Shown here one piece after another: positions 1-8,343 of a stretch of 64,000 nucleotides of DNA. Made by a program: the position numbers and the translations under genes. The stretch's first letter is position 1; every line of letters begins with the position of its first letter. Source of the stretch: Ovoidimarina sediminis (GTDB lineage: Bacteria; Pseudomonadota; Alphaproteobacteria; Rhodobacterales; Rhodobacteraceae); assembly GCF_032586175.1 (NCBI RefSeq), contig NZ_JAWHTE010000005.1, forward strand, positions 190,244-254,243, in the 5' to 3' direction. Under the pieces are notes generated by a model. It saw only the letters and a program-made list of their open reading frames with translations. It ran no database searches and was not told the origin of the DNA.

Positions 1-471
1 TTTACCCCCGCGCGGGATATCGAGGGGCCGTATACGGGCCGGGGCAACGACCACCCGACTGGGGCGCGGCTGGCCGATATCCTGACGCGGATCATGGGGG
101 CGGAGTTTTCCGTCATCCCCGCGGCCTATGACCGGGCCAGTCAGCTTGACTACCCCGGCGGTGTGCGCACGCACGGGCACGCGGCGGCGGACAGGTTCTG
201 GCTGGCTTTGCGCGCGGCGTTTCCCTCGGCCCTCTTCACCGTCGAGCACGTGATCGGGCGCGACGACCCGATGATGCCGCCCCGCGCGGCTGTACGCTGG
301 AGCCTCTACGGCACCCATGACGGCTGGGGCGGTTTCGGGGCGCCCTCGGGCGCGGAGGTTCACGTGATGGGGATCACCCATGCCGAATTCGGGCCATGGG
401 GCCTTCGGCGGGAATGGACGCTTTACGACGAAACCGCGATCTGGACGCAGATTGCCCTTCATCAGGGGTAG
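1..471 (+). CDS. SnoaL/NTF2-like protein, 5' truncated by window
   Basis: The frame is open from base 1 to TAG at 469-471, so the N-terminus lies outside the window. The visible 156 residues look like a SnoaL-like polyketide-cyclase or NTF2-fold domain: a helical start, then FWLALRAAFP, FTVEHVIG, AVRWSLYGTHDG, and a C-terminal strand ending WTQIALHQG. The fold is usual for small cyclases, isomerases or ligand-binding proteins, and the substrate cannot be read from sequence. It is followed after 5 bases by a methyltransferase on the same strand and is probably the upstream member of one operon reaching about 5.2 kb. Fold assignment is fairly safe; function is not known. Confidence 0.7.
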   Translation, partial: FTPARDIEGPYTGRGNDHPTGARLADILTRIMGAEFSVIPAAYDRASQLDYPGGVRTHGHAAADRFWLALRAAFPSALFTVEHVIGRDDPMMPPRAAVRWSLYGTHDGWGGFGAPSGAEVHVMGITHAEFGPWGLRREWTLYDETAIWTQIALHQG

Positions 472-476
472 GGCCC

Positions 477-1097
477 GTGGCCGAGCATCCCGAAGACCCG
501 CTGAGCACGCGCACGCAAGGCATCTACGAACGGCAGGCCGAAACCTATGACGCGCGGCGCTCGCGCGCGCTGTTCGAGGCGCGGTGGCTCAGGCGGTTTG
601 CGGGCGCGATGCCCGAAGGGGGCCGGGTGCTCGACCTCGGCTGTGGTTCCGGCCGGCCGATCGCGGGCTGGCTGATCGGCGAGGGGTTTCGCCTGACGGG
701 GGCGGATTTCTCCGAACCGATGCTGGAACTTGCGCGCGCCCGCTGGCCGAACGGCGACTGGCGGCTTTCGGACATGCGCACCCTTGATCTGCCTGACCGG
801 TTCGACGGGATCATCGGGTGGGACAGCTTCTTTCACCTTACCCCGGACGAGCAGCGCGCCTGCCTGCCGCGGCTGGCCCGGCATCTGGTGCCGGGAGGCG
901 TGCTGATGGTGACGGTGGGCCCGCGCGAGGGCGAGGCGGCGGGCGTCGTGGGGGCCGAGCCCGTTTATCACGCGTCGCTGTCCGTCGCCGAATATGCAAC
1001 GGTTCTCGCGGCATGCGGGATGCGGATGACGGCCTATCTCGCCGAAGACCCCGACTGCGACTATCACTCCGTCATGATGGCATTGCGGGGGGCGTGA
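477..1097 (+). CDS. Class I SAM-dependent methyltransferase
   Basis: About 206 residues. Motif I of class I methyltransferases, VLDLGCGSGRP, is near residue 50, followed by the acidic motif TGADFSEPML and a post-motif DGIIGWDSFFHL. It should transfer a methyl group from S-adenosylmethionine to an unidentified small molecule in the cytoplasm. I place the start at GTG 477, five bases after the preceding stop. An in-frame ATG at 396 would overlap the upstream gene by 76 bases and adds residues foreign to the family. The stop abuts the ATG of the dipeptidase gene, which supports co-transcription. The YERQAETYDARR N-terminus is typical of ubiquinone/menaquinone-type small-molecule methyltransferases. 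Confidence 0.85.
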   Translation: MAEHPEDPLSTRTQGIYERQAETYDARRSRALFEARWLRRFAGAMPEGGRVLDLGCGSGRPIAGWLIGEGFRLTGADFSEPMLELARARWPNGDWRLSDMRTLDLPDRFDGIIGWDSFFHLTPDEQRACLPRLARHLVPGGVLMVTVGPREGEAAGVVGAEPVYHASLSVAEYATVLAACGMRMTAYLAEDPDCDYHSVMMALRGA

Positions 1098-2162
1098 ATG
1101 GCTGATGCGAACGGGGTGATCCCGGTCTTCGACGGGCATAACGACGCCTTGTTGCGGCTTTGGCAGCAGGGCGGCGACGTGGTGGCGGCGTTCAAGGCGA
1201 GTGAGGCGGGGGATATCGACCTTGAGAAGGCGGCGCGAGGCGGCCTGATCGGCGGGTTCTTCGCGATGTTCGCGACCGCGGGCGGTTTGTCGATCGATTT
1301 TTCCGCCTTCGACACGCCGCCCTATGACCTGCCGCTGCCGCCGGAGATGGCGCAGGACGCGGCCGCCGGGGTGATCCTCGGGCAGGCCGGCGTGGCGGCG
1401 CGGCTGGAGGCCGCGGGCTGTGTGCGGTTCATCCGGCGGGCGGAGGATCTGGCACCGCTGAAGGCCGGGGAGGGGTTCTTCGGGGTTCTGCACATCGAGG
1501 GGGCGGAGTGCATCGGACTGGAATTGCAGGAGCTTGACGCCCTTTATGCGCTTGGGCTGAGGTCGGTGGGGCCCGTCTGGTCGCGCCCCACGATTTTCGC
1601 CGAGGGCGTGCCCTTCCGCTATCCTTCGGACGGCAATACCGGCGGCGGGTTGACCGAGGCGGGGCGGGCGCTCGTGGCGCGCTGCAAGGAGCTTGGTGTG
1701 ATCGTCGACTGTTCGCACATGACCGAAGCGGGATTCTGGGACGTGGCGGAGGCGGGCGTGCCCCTTGTCGCGACCCATTCGAATTCCTGTGATGTAACGC
1801 CTTCGGCCCGGAATCTCAGTGAAGCGCAACTGCGGGCGATCGGCGAGACCGGGGGGATGGTTGGCCTCAACTTCGGCACCGTGTTTCTGAATCGCGATGG
1901 CAGCAGGCAGGCGGCCGGGGTGCTGGATAACGCGGTGGCGCATCTCGACCGGATGATCGAGCTTGCGGGCGAGGGGCATGTTGGCTTCGGCTCGGATTTC
2001 GACGGAGCACCGATGCCGGATGACCTGCGAAGCGCGGCGGATCTGCCGAATCTGATCCGGCGGCTCGAGGCGGCGCAATACGGCAGCGCATTGATCGAGC
2101 GGCTGGCGCACGGCAACTGGATCGGTTTTCTCGAGCGGCATTTCGCGGGGCCTGTAGCATGA
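1098..2162 (+). CDS. Membrane dipeptidase, peptidase family M19
   Basis: 354 residues, typical length for the M19 (renal dipeptidase) family. The zinc-site motifs are in order: HNDAL near residue 14 (H-x-D), the bridging glutamate in HIEGAE near 134, DCSHM near 206, VATHSNS near 228, and the C-terminal GFGSDFDGA near 296. These enzymes hydrolyse dipeptides and some D-residue or beta-lactam substrates with a binuclear zinc site. No signal peptide is visible, so it is probably cytoplasmic despite the family name. It begins immediately after the methyltransferase stop and overlaps the MFS transporter by ATGA, suggesting that the transporter carries a peptide-like or amino-acid-like compound that this enzyme cleaves (inference). 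Confidence 0.92.
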   Translation: MADANGVIPVFDGHNDALLRLWQQGGDVVAAFKASEAGDIDLEKAARGGLIGGFFAMFATAGGLSIDFSAFDTPPYDLPLPPEMAQDAAAGVILGQAGVAARLEAAGCVRFIRRAEDLAPLKAGEGFFGVLHIEGAECIGLELQELDALYALGLRSVGPVWSRPTIFAEGVPFRYPSDGNTGGGLTEAGRALVARCKELGVIVDCSHMTEAGFWDVAEAGVPLVATHSNSCDVTPSARNLSEAQLRAIGETGGMVGLNFGTVFLNRDGSRQAAGVLDNAVAHLDRMIELAGEGHVGFGSDFDGAPMPDDLRSAADLPNLIRRLEAAQYGSALIERLAHGNWIGFLERHFAGPVA

Positions 2163-3334
2163 GCGCACGCTGGGGCATCCTCGCGCTGCTGTTCGGCATG
2201 CGCGCAGTGATGGCGTTTCAGTTCCAGGCGGTTGCGGCGCTGTCGCCCCTGATGATGGACCACTTTGCTGTCGGGCTTGCCGAGACCGGGCTGATCCTCG
2301 GCCTCTACCTCGCGCCGGGGATGATCGTGGCACTGCCCGGGGGCGCGCTGGGCCAGCGTTTCGGCGACAAGGAGGTGGTGACGGCCGGCCTGGGCCTGAT
2401 GGTGCTGGGCGGGGTGATGATGGCCCTGGGTCAGGGCTGGGCCCTGCATCTGGCGGGGCGGCTGGTCGCCGGGGCGGGCGGCGTTCTGCTGAACGTCCTG
2501 ATGACGAAGATGGTGGTCGACTGGTTCCGGGACCGCGAGATTTCGACGGCGATGGCGATTTTCGTGAATTCGTGGCCGGTGGGGATCGCGCTTGCCCTGG
2601 TAACCTTGCCGCCGTTTGCTGCGGGGGCAGGCTATGGCGGGGCGATGTGGCTGGTTGCCGGCGTGACGGCGGCCGCGTTCATCCTTTTCCCGTTGGCATA
2701 CCGCGCCCCCGAAGGCGTGGCGGCTGCGGCGCGCCGGGCCTGGCCCGCAGGTCGCGTGATGACCGCCGTGATCGCGGCGGGCGCAGTCTGGGGCTTTTAC
2801 AACACCGCCTTCGCGATGGTCTTCGGTTTCGGGCCCGCGGTCCTGAGCGAGCAGGGGTGGAGCCTGGCCGAAGCGGGAGCAGCGACGAGCCTCGTTCTCT
2901 GGGCGATGGCGCTTGGCGTGCCACTGGGCGGGCTGATCGCCGACCGGACGGGGCAGGCGGGCGCGGTGATGCTGGCCGGTTTCCTGGGCTTTGCCGTCAC
3001 ACTCTGGCTGGCGGGCACCGGCGCGGCGGGCGCGCCCTTGTTCGCCGCGATGGGCTTTCTGGCCGGGCTGCCTGCAGGCCCCGTCATGGCGCTGCCGGGC
3101 CGCATCCTCGCGCCCGCGACGGCGGCGACGGGCATGGGCATCTTCTTCGCGGTCTACTATGTGCTGATGCTCGCCGTGCCCTGGGCGGTGGGAGAGGCCG
3201 CGGAACGGGCGGGCACCGCCCGGCTCGCCTTCGATGCGGGCGTGCTGATGCTGGTGCTGACGCTTCTCAGCTTTCTAGTCTATGGTCGCGCCGCGCGTAC
3301 CGTGCGGATGCCGGAACCGGAGGGACAGACGTGA
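2159..3334 (+). CDS. MFS transporter (CynX/NimT-like)
   Basis: 391 residues with about 12 hydrophobic segments and short loops, the layout of a major facilitator in the inner membrane. The N-terminal half has GLILGLYLAPGM and LGQRFGDKEV, the loop 2-3 signature region of the family; the C-terminal half has PLGGLIADRTG. The general pattern resembles the cyanate/nitroimidazole CynX/NimT branch, but the substrate is not deducible. ATG overlaps the dipeptidase stop, and its own TGA overlaps the GTG of the MetE-like gene, so translation of the three genes is probably coupled. Direction of transport is unknown. Confidence 0.88.
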   Translation: MSARWGILALLFGMRAVMAFQFQAVAALSPLMMDHFAVGLAETGLILGLYLAPGMIVALPGGALGQRFGDKEVVTAGLGLMVLGGVMMALGQGWALHLAGRLVAGAGGVLLNVLMTKMVVDWFRDREISTAMAIFVNSWPVGIALALVTLPPFAAGAGYGGAMWLVAGVTAAAFILFPLAYRAPEGVAAAARRAWPAGRVMTAVIAAGAVWGFYNTAFAMVFGFGPAVLSEQGWSLAEAGAATSLVLWAMALGVPLGGLIADRTGQAGAVMLAGFLGFAVTLWLAGTGAAGAPLFAAMGFLAGLPAGPVMALPGRILAPATAATGMGIFFAVYYVLMLAVPWAVGEAAERAGTARLAFDAGVLMLVLTLLSFLVYGRAARTVRMPEPEGQT

Positions 3335-4461
3335 CGATCAGAACGACCCATGTGGGCAGCCTGCCGCGGACGCAGGATGTGGTGGATTTCATCTTCGCCC
3401 GCGAGCGGGGGGAGGCCTACGACCCGGACGCATTCGACGCCGCGATGACGGGGGCGACGGCCGAGACGGTGCGCAGGCAGGTGGAGGCCGGGATCGACAT
3501 CGTGTCGGACGGGGAGACCTCGAAGATCTCCTACGCCACCTATGTGAAGGATCGCTATACGGGGTTTGCCGGAGACAGCCCGCGGAACTCTCCGGCGGAT
3601 CTGAAGATGTTTCCATCCTTCCTCGAACGCCTGAAGAACGATGGCGGCACGCCGACCTATGCAAGGCCGATGTGCGTGGGCGAAGTTCGCTCGAAGGGCC
3701 AGGGCGAGCTTGAGAAAGATATCGCGAACCTCAAGGCCGGGATGGAGGCGCAGGGGGTTGAGCGGGGTTTCATGAATGCCGCCTCGCCGGGCGTTATTTC
3801 ACTGTTCCTGCAGAACGATTTCTACCCGAACCGCGAGGCCTACCTTGCCGCGCTCGCCGATGCGATGCGCGACGAGTACCGCACCATCGTCGCCGCCGGG
3901 CTTGAGCTGCAGCTTGACTGCCCGGACCTCGCCCTGTCGCGGCACATGCTGTTCACCGATCTTTCCGACGAGGAATTCGTGAAGGTCGCAGGCATGCATA
4001 TAGAAGCGCTGAACCACGCGCTTGAGGGGATCGATCCCGCGCGCGTGCGGGTTCACATCTGCTGGGGGAATTACGAAGGCCCCCATGTCTGCGACATCGA
4101 CATGGACAAGGTGTTTTCAACCCTGATGGGCGCGCATTGCCGCTATGTACTTTTCGAGACGTCGAACCCGCGCCATGCCCATGAATGGACGGTGTTCCGC
4201 GACCGGAAGGCGGAAATTCCCGATGACAAGGTGCTGGTGCCGGGTGTTGTCGATACCACGACGAACTTCGTGGAGCATCCCGAGCTTGTGGCCGAGCGGA
4301 TCGCGCGCTTCGCGGGGATCGTCGGGGCCGAGCGGGTGGTCGCGGGGTCCGACTGCGGGTTCGGGACGTTCGCGGGGTTCGGAGCGGTTGATCCCGAAAT
4401 CGCCTATGCCAAGCTTGGCGCACTGGCCGAAGGCGCGCGGATCGCCTCGGGGAGGGTGTGA
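3331..4461 (+). CDS. Cobalamin-independent methionine synthase-like protein (MetE C-terminal domain family)
   Basis: 376 residues from GTG 3331, which overlaps the MFS stop as GTGA. It starts TTHVGSLPRTQ, the signature of the MetE C-terminal/COG0620 family, and has the zinc-ligand motifs VRVHICWGNYEG (H and C) and VVAGSDCGFGTF (C) near residues 228 and 335. It is half the length of full MetE, so it lacks the N-terminal folate-binding duplicate. Such short proteins act on methyl-thiol or CoM-type substrates, or make methionine from other methyl donors. With a neighbouring methyltransferase and dipeptidase it may help break down a methylated sulfur compound. That role is inference. Confidence 0.88.
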   Translation: MTIRTTHVGSLPRTQDVVDFIFARERGEAYDPDAFDAAMTGATAETVRRQVEAGIDIVSDGETSKISYATYVKDRYTGFAGDSPRNSPADLKMFPSFLERLKNDGGTPTYARPMCVGEVRSKGQGELEKDIANLKAGMEAQGVERGFMNAASPGVISLFLQNDFYPNREAYLAALADAMRDEYRTIVAAGLELQLDCPDLALSRHMLFTDLSDEEFVKVAGMHIEALNHALEGIDPARVRVHICWGNYEGPHVCDIDMDKVFSTLMGAHCRYVLFETSNPRHAHEWTVFRDRKAEIPDDKVLVPGVVDTTTNFVEHPELVAERIARFAGIVGAERVVAGSDCGFGTFAGFGAVDPEIAYAKLGALAEGARIASGRV

Positions 4462-4465
4462 GGCG

Positions 4466-5176
4466 ATGCCGGCCCCCTTGGTCTGCCTGCCGGGCATGAT
4501 GTGCGACGCGCGGCTTTACGAGGCCGTGACGGCGCGGTTTTCCGCGGAACGGGCAATCGTGCACATCCCGCTGACGCGCGGGCGCACGATGACCGAGATT
4601 GCACAGGCGGTGCTGGACGACGCGCCGCCGCATTTCGCGCTTCTGGGCCTGTCGATGGGCGGTATCGTGGCGATGGAGGTGATGCGGCTGGCGCCGGAGC
4701 GGATCACCCGGCTTGCGCTTCTCGACACCAACCCGCTCGCCGAGACGCCGGAAACCGCGGCGCTTCGGGAACCGCAGATCGTGGCGGCGCGCACCGGACA
4801 GCTTGAAAAGGTGATGCGGGAGGAATTGAAGCCCCGCTACCTCGCACCGGGGCCGGGGCGTGATGGCGTGCTCGACCGGGTGATGGAGATGGCTGTGGCG
4901 CTTGGCCCCGATGCTTTCGTGCGCCAGTCGCGCGCGCTTCAGAAGCGGCCGGATCAGACCGAGACGCTGAAGCGGATCGCCGTGCCGACGCTGGTGCTGT
5001 GCGGGCGGCACGACACGCTGTGCGATCTGCGCCGGCACGAGTTCATGCGCCAGCTGATCCCAGGATCGGTGCTGGAGGTGATCGAGGATGCGGGGCATCT
5101 GCCGGTGCTCGAACAGCCCGAGGCGACGAATGCGGCGCTGGCGCGGTGGATGTCGGACACGCTTCTTCTGACCTGA
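4466..5176 (+). CDS. Alpha/beta hydrolase
   Basis: 236 residues starting at ATG 4466, four bases after the MetE-like stop. The nucleophile elbow GLSMGG is near residue 63, the acid is probably D in LCGRHDTLC near 182, and the histidine is in EDAGHLPVLE near 210, so the triad is complete. Family members are esterases, thioesterases or C-C hydrolases, and the substrate is unknown. It is the last gene of the co-directional set that begins before the window. About 250 bases without a clear gene follow. Confidence 0.88.
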   Translation: MPAPLVCLPGMMCDARLYEAVTARFSAERAIVHIPLTRGRTMTEIAQAVLDDAPPHFALLGLSMGGIVAMEVMRLAPERITRLALLDTNPLAETPETAALREPQIVAARTGQLEKVMREELKPRYLAPGPGRDGVLDRVMEMAVALGPDAFVRQSRALQKRPDQTETLKRIAVPTLVLCGRHDTLCDLRRHEFMRQLIPGSVLEVIEDAGHLPVLEQPEATNAALARWMSDTLLLT

Positions 5177-5425
5177 GCGGCGGGAAATGATCGCGCGCGA
5201 CCGACCGGGGTGCTTGCCAGAGGCGGGGGGAGCGCCTATCTGACGGCTGTGACGGGCACTGCCTCTCTCGTGCGCGGTCCAATTCCGGTGGCCTTACTCA
5301 ATTCCGAGGGAGCTGGCTCTGTGCGGATCCTGGTCCGTTTACCTGGCGCCCACCTGTGTATGCAGGTCCTCGGGAATTCAATCCCGCCACGGTTCGGGCG
5401 GTCCCGTCACGCAACTTCCTGACTG

Positions 5426-6361
5426 TCAGTAGCCCCTGGTGCGGTCGACCGCGCCTGCGGGGCTGCGCCCGGCCTCGAGATCGGCGATCGCGCGGCCCAC
5501 CGCTTGTGCGACCGCGAGATCGGTAGAGCTGCTTGCCGCGTGAGGGGTGATCATGATGCGCGGGTCGGCCCAGAACGGGTGATCGGACGGCAAGGGTTCC
5601 GTCCGGAAGACATCGAGGGCGGCAGCGGCAGGACGGCCGGCGTCGAGCGCGGGGATCAGATCTTCCTCGACAAGATGCCGTCCGCGGCCCAGTTGGACGA
5701 GGAGCGCATCGTCGCGCATGGCCCCGAGGGTGCGGGCGTTCAGGATGCCATCGGTGGCAGGGGTGAGCGGCAGGCAGGCGACGACGACGCGTGACTGGCC
5801 GAGAAGGCGGAAAAGGCCGTCTTCGCCTGCGAGAACCTCGACCCCGTCTTCGTGCCGCGCGCGGCCCGCCCATGCCGCCACGGGGTAGCCCAGCGCGCGC
5901 AGCGCCCGGCCGGTCGCGGCGCCCATGTTGCCGAAGCCCAGAAGGCCGACGGGAACCTCGGCATTTGCCGTCCAGTTCACCAGTTCCCAGCGCCGTTCGG
6001 CCTGCTGGGCCGGGTAGCGGAACATGCCGCGATGCCAGCCGGTGACGTAATGGGCGGCGAAGGCGGCCATCATGTCGGCCTGGCCGGGATCGACCATGCG
6101 GCAAAGGGTGGTCTCCGGACGCAATCCGGGATGGTCGACGAGGCGGTCGACGCCCGCGCCCCAGGAACAGACGAGCGCGAGATCGGGGTAGGGATCGAAG
6201 GCGTTGTCGGGTGGGGCGTGGGCGAAGGCCACGCGTACGGACGCGGGATCGGCGATCTCGTCCGGCCGGCGGAGCGGGTGGGCGGGAAGGGCCTCGGCGA
6301 ACGCGTCCTCGAAGGCCGTCTTCAGATCGAAGTCTGCACTGAGGCAGACGATTTCCGTCAC
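5426..6361 (-). CDS. ghrA: D-isomer-specific 2-hydroxyacid dehydrogenase (glyoxylate/hydroxypyruvate reductase-like)
   Basis: 311 residues, the length of GhrA-type reductases. The NAD(P) Rossmann motif GLLGFGNMGAATG lies near residue 140. Catalytic residues of the family are in LVQLGRGRHLVEEDL (R) and in HPFWADPRIMITPHAA (E/H region). It should reduce glyoxylate or hydroxypyruvate to glycolate or glycerate with NADPH. The GTG start at 6361 overlaps the stop of the upstream membrane-protein gene, so the two are translationally coupled. The gene symbol is by similarity to the GhrA branch and not certain. Confidence 0.85.
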   Translation of the reverse strand: MTEIVCLSADFDLKTAFEDAFAEALPAHPLRRPDEIADPASVRVAFAHAPPDNAFDPYPDLALVCSWGAGVDRLVDHPGLRPETTLCRMVDPGQADMMAAFAAHYVTGWHRGMFRYPAQQAERRWELVNWTANAEVPVGLLGFGNMGAATGRALRALGYPVAAWAGRARHEDGVEVLAGEDGLFRLLGQSRVVVACLPLTPATDGILNARTLGAMRDDALLVQLGRGRHLVEEDLIPALDAGRPAAAALDVFRTEPLPSDHPFWADPRIMITPHAASSSTDLAVAQAVGRAIADLEAGRSPAGAVDRTRGY

Positions 6362-6663
6362 GGGCGGCGGCGGGCCGGGCGCGCCGCGACGGGGACAAGG
6401 ACAGCCTCTGCCTGCCGCGGCCCGCGGGGGGCGTCGTCATCACGCGCGCCAAGGCGCATGATCGCGATCCCGAACTGGACGCCGGAAAACACGATCCCGT
6501 TGAACATCACCAGCAGGAACGCCGCGAGGGGCCCCAGGGGATCATGGGTGACGAGGTGCCAGAGATTGGCGACGTTGAACCAGAAGAGCAGCGCGACGAA
6601 GCCGACCGCGGCCCCGAAGCCGATCAGTGTATGACGGATGTAGAGCGCGACGAGTTTCGGCAT
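6358..6663 (-). CDS. Small inner-membrane protein, unknown function
   Basis: 101 residues from ATG 6663. Two hydrophobic stretches, LIGFGAAVGFVALLFWFNV and AAFLLVMFNGIVFSGVQFGI, predict two transmembrane helices, followed by a charged arginine-rich C-terminal tail. I do not recognise a named family, although similar two-helix proteins are common in Rhodobacterales. Its stop overlaps the start of the hydroxyacid dehydrogenase gene. Confidence 0.75.
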   Translation of the reverse strand: MPKLVALYIRHTLIGFGAAVGFVALLFWFNVANLWHLVTHDPLGPLAAFLLVMFNGIVFSGVQFGIAIMRLGARDDDAPRGPRQAEAVLVPVAARPARRRP

Positions 6664-6730
6664 GGCGGCCTCCCGGAGGTGAACGCCATCAGACCTATCA
6701 CGTGCCGCGCTGAAGTACAGGCCGGAGACC

Positions 6731-7057
6731 TCAGCGGGCGATGCCGCCCGTGCCCGGCCCTGTGGCAGCGCTTGCGGCGGCGGTGGAGACGCTGCCGTCG
6801 GTCCGTCCGAAGCCTGCCTCGAACGCCCCGCCCCGAGCGCCGGGGGCCGATGCGGAGACGGTGGCCTCCTCGATTTCGGGTCCGTCTTCGGTGCTGGAGA
6901 GCGCGCCGGTTTCCGCATCCACCGCAAGTACGGTGTCGAGGCCGTCGGCCGAAAGCGCTGTTACCTCCGCATCTCCGCCTTCGAAGATGCCGGTGATCAC
7001 GCCACAGCCCGAAAGGAGCAGGGCGGCGCCTGCCGTCAATAGAAGTCTGCCCGTCAT
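6731..7057 (-). CDS. Putative lipoprotein
   Basis: 108 residues. A short basic start (MTGR) and a hydrophobic core lead to the lipobox LLSGC near residue 17, so export and lipid anchoring are predicted. The mature part is rich in Ala, Gly, Ser, Thr and Glu and low in hydrophobics, without a recognisable domain. I chose ATG 7057 because it gives a clean signal peptide. Upstream in-frame codons only add unrelated sequence. Confidence 0.65.
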   Translation of the reverse strand: MTGRLLLTAGAALLLSGCGVITGIFEGGDAEVTALSADGLDTVLAVDAETGALSSTEDGPEIEEATVSASAPGARGGAFEAGFGRTDGSVSTAAASAATGPGTGGIAR

Positions 7058-7267
7058 GTCACTGTCCTCAATCACCCCGGTTTGGCCCGGGCTGCCCGAA
7101 AGCTTGCCGCGGGACAGGCGCGAGATCAAAGAAATCCGCGCGCCGGGCGGTGCGGGCGGGTCAGGTTGCGCCGGTTTGTTGCGCGAAAGACTCGCGTGGT
7201 TCAAAATGCGAAAGGGTGAATGGCCGTGTTATCTTGGGCCTTTTCAGTTGCTTGGCGTAGAGATTCC

Positions 7268-7299
7268 GGGGCTCTGCCCCGCCGCCCGTGCCGGGCGGC
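7268..7299. repeat. Tandem extragenic hairpins (REP-like)
   Basis: Two adjacent perfect inverted repeats: GGGGC-TCT-GCCCC at 7268-7280, and GCCGCCCG with a three-base loop at 7281-7299. They lie between the lipoprotein gene and nusB. They could work as a transcription-end structure for nusB (minus strand), but no T run follows on that strand. They look more like a repetitive extragenic palindrome. Confidence 0.5.
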
Positions 7300-7339
7300 C
7301 CCCCGGGATATTTCCAGCCACATGAAGGGGCCGGGCTGG

Positions 7340-7798
7340 TTATCCGAAGGCGGCCGGGTTCGCCTCGCGCGCCATGTGATCGAGCACCGCGTTGACGAAG
7401 CGCGCCTCGCGGCCCTCGGGAAAGAAGGCCTTGGCGATATCAACGAATTCCGTGATCACGACGCGGGGCGGGGCTTCGCCTTCGGTGAGTTCGGCGCCGG
7501 CGGCGCGGAACAGCGCGCGCAGCGTCGGATCGATCCGGTTGATCGGCCATTTCGCGACAAGCGCGCGGTCCGTCATCTGATCGATCTTCGCCTGCCAGTT
7601 CACCGCGTCATCGACGAGCTTGCGGAACAGATCGACATCGCCTTCGGCCAATTCGCCATCCTCGTATGTGGCGCCGAAGCGATGATCCTCGAATTCACGG
7701 ATCACACGGTCGGCGGGTGCGCCCGACTGTTCCATCTGGAAGAGCGCCTGCACGGCGTAGAGCCGGGCGGCAGATTTCATCTGGCGGCCCGAACTCAT
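7340..7798 (-). CDS. nusB: Transcription antitermination factor NusB
   Basis: 152 residues, normal for NusB. It starts SGRQMKSAARLYAVQALFQ, has the core RALFRAAGAEL and the C-terminal FVNAVLDHMAREANP, all typical of the all-helical NusB fold that binds boxA RNA together with S10 (NusE). Start ATG 7798 overlaps the ribH stop as ATGA. The location directly after ribH is the standard alphaproteobacterial and general bacterial arrangement. Confidence 0.96.
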   Translation of the reverse strand: MSSGRQMKSAARLYAVQALFQMEQSGAPADRVIREFEDHRFGATYEDGELAEGDVDLFRKLVDDAVNWQAKIDQMTDRALVAKWPINRIDPTLRALFRAAGAELTEGEAPPRVVITEFVDIAKAFFPEGREARFVNAVLDHMAREANPAAFG

Positions 7799-8343
7799 AC
7801 CGGGAAGGACTCCGGATCGTCGTCTTCGCCGGCGATGCGGTAGCTGCCGGGTTGGAAGCCCACGCCCTTGTCCGCCCGCCGCCATTTCCGGCCAAGCGCG
7901 ACGAGGTGGAGCGCCGCTTCCGCCGCGCCGCCAGCCGTGTTGAGGCGGGATTTGTCGGCACGCTCTTCGGCCTGTTCGAGGTTTTCGACTGTGATGATAC
8001 CGTTGCCGATCGCGACCCCCTGGAGCCCGAGCATCGTAAGCCCGCGGGCGCTTTCGCCGATGACGATGTCGTAATGGCTGGTCGCGCCCCGGATCACGCA
8101 GCCGAGCGCCACGTAGCCGTCGTAGTTAGACAGCCGGTGCGCGAGCGTGATCGCGCCGGGGATTTCGAGCGAGCCCGGCACCTCGATCGTCTCGTGCCCG
8201 ACCCCGGCGGCGTCGAGAACACTGCGCGCCGCGTCAAGCTGTGCCTCGGCGACCTTGGTGTAGTAGGGCGCGATGACGATCAGGATCTTCACCGGATCGA
8301 CGAATTCGGGAAGCGGCAGCGCGTTGTCGGAATGGCCGGCCAT
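7795..8343 (-). CDS. ribH: 6,7-dimethyl-8-ribityllumazine synthase
   Basis: 182 residues, slightly longer than the usual 150-165 because of an N-terminal extension. The motifs are intact: VPGSLEIPGAI near 60, ALGCVIRGATSHYD near 81 with the catalytic histidine, and GVAIGNGIITVEN near 112. It condenses 5-amino-6-ribitylaminouracil with 3,4-dihydroxy-2-butanone 4-phosphate in the penultimate step of riboflavin synthesis. The start codon overlaps the ribB stop by one base (TGATG) and the stop overlaps nusB. Confidence 0.97.
   Translation of the reverse strand: MAGHSDNALPLPEFVDPVKILIVIAPYYTKVAEAQLDAARSVLDAAGVGHETIEVPGSLEIPGAITLAHRLSNYDGYVALGCVIRGATSHYDIVIGESARGLTMLGLQGVAIGNGIITVENLEQAEERADKSRLNTAGGAAEAALHLVALGRKWRRADKGVGFQPGSYRIAGEDDDPESFPV

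Noticed and set aside
462..2333. Long minus-strand frame of 623 codons opposite the methyltransferase and dipeptidase genes
   Set aside because: The product is arginine/proline/histidine-rich low-complexity sequence, an antisense shadow of GC-rich plus-strand genes with clear family motifs.
2572..3330. N-terminal extension of the MetE-like gene through the MFS gene
   Set aside because: The extension is out-of-frame translation of the transporter. GTG 3331 gives the family N-terminus TTHVGSLPR.
5177..5425. Possible RNA gene or gene remnant between hydrolase and dehydrogenase genes
   Set aside because: There is no clear structure, promoter or conserved frame; only short unsupported frames are seen.
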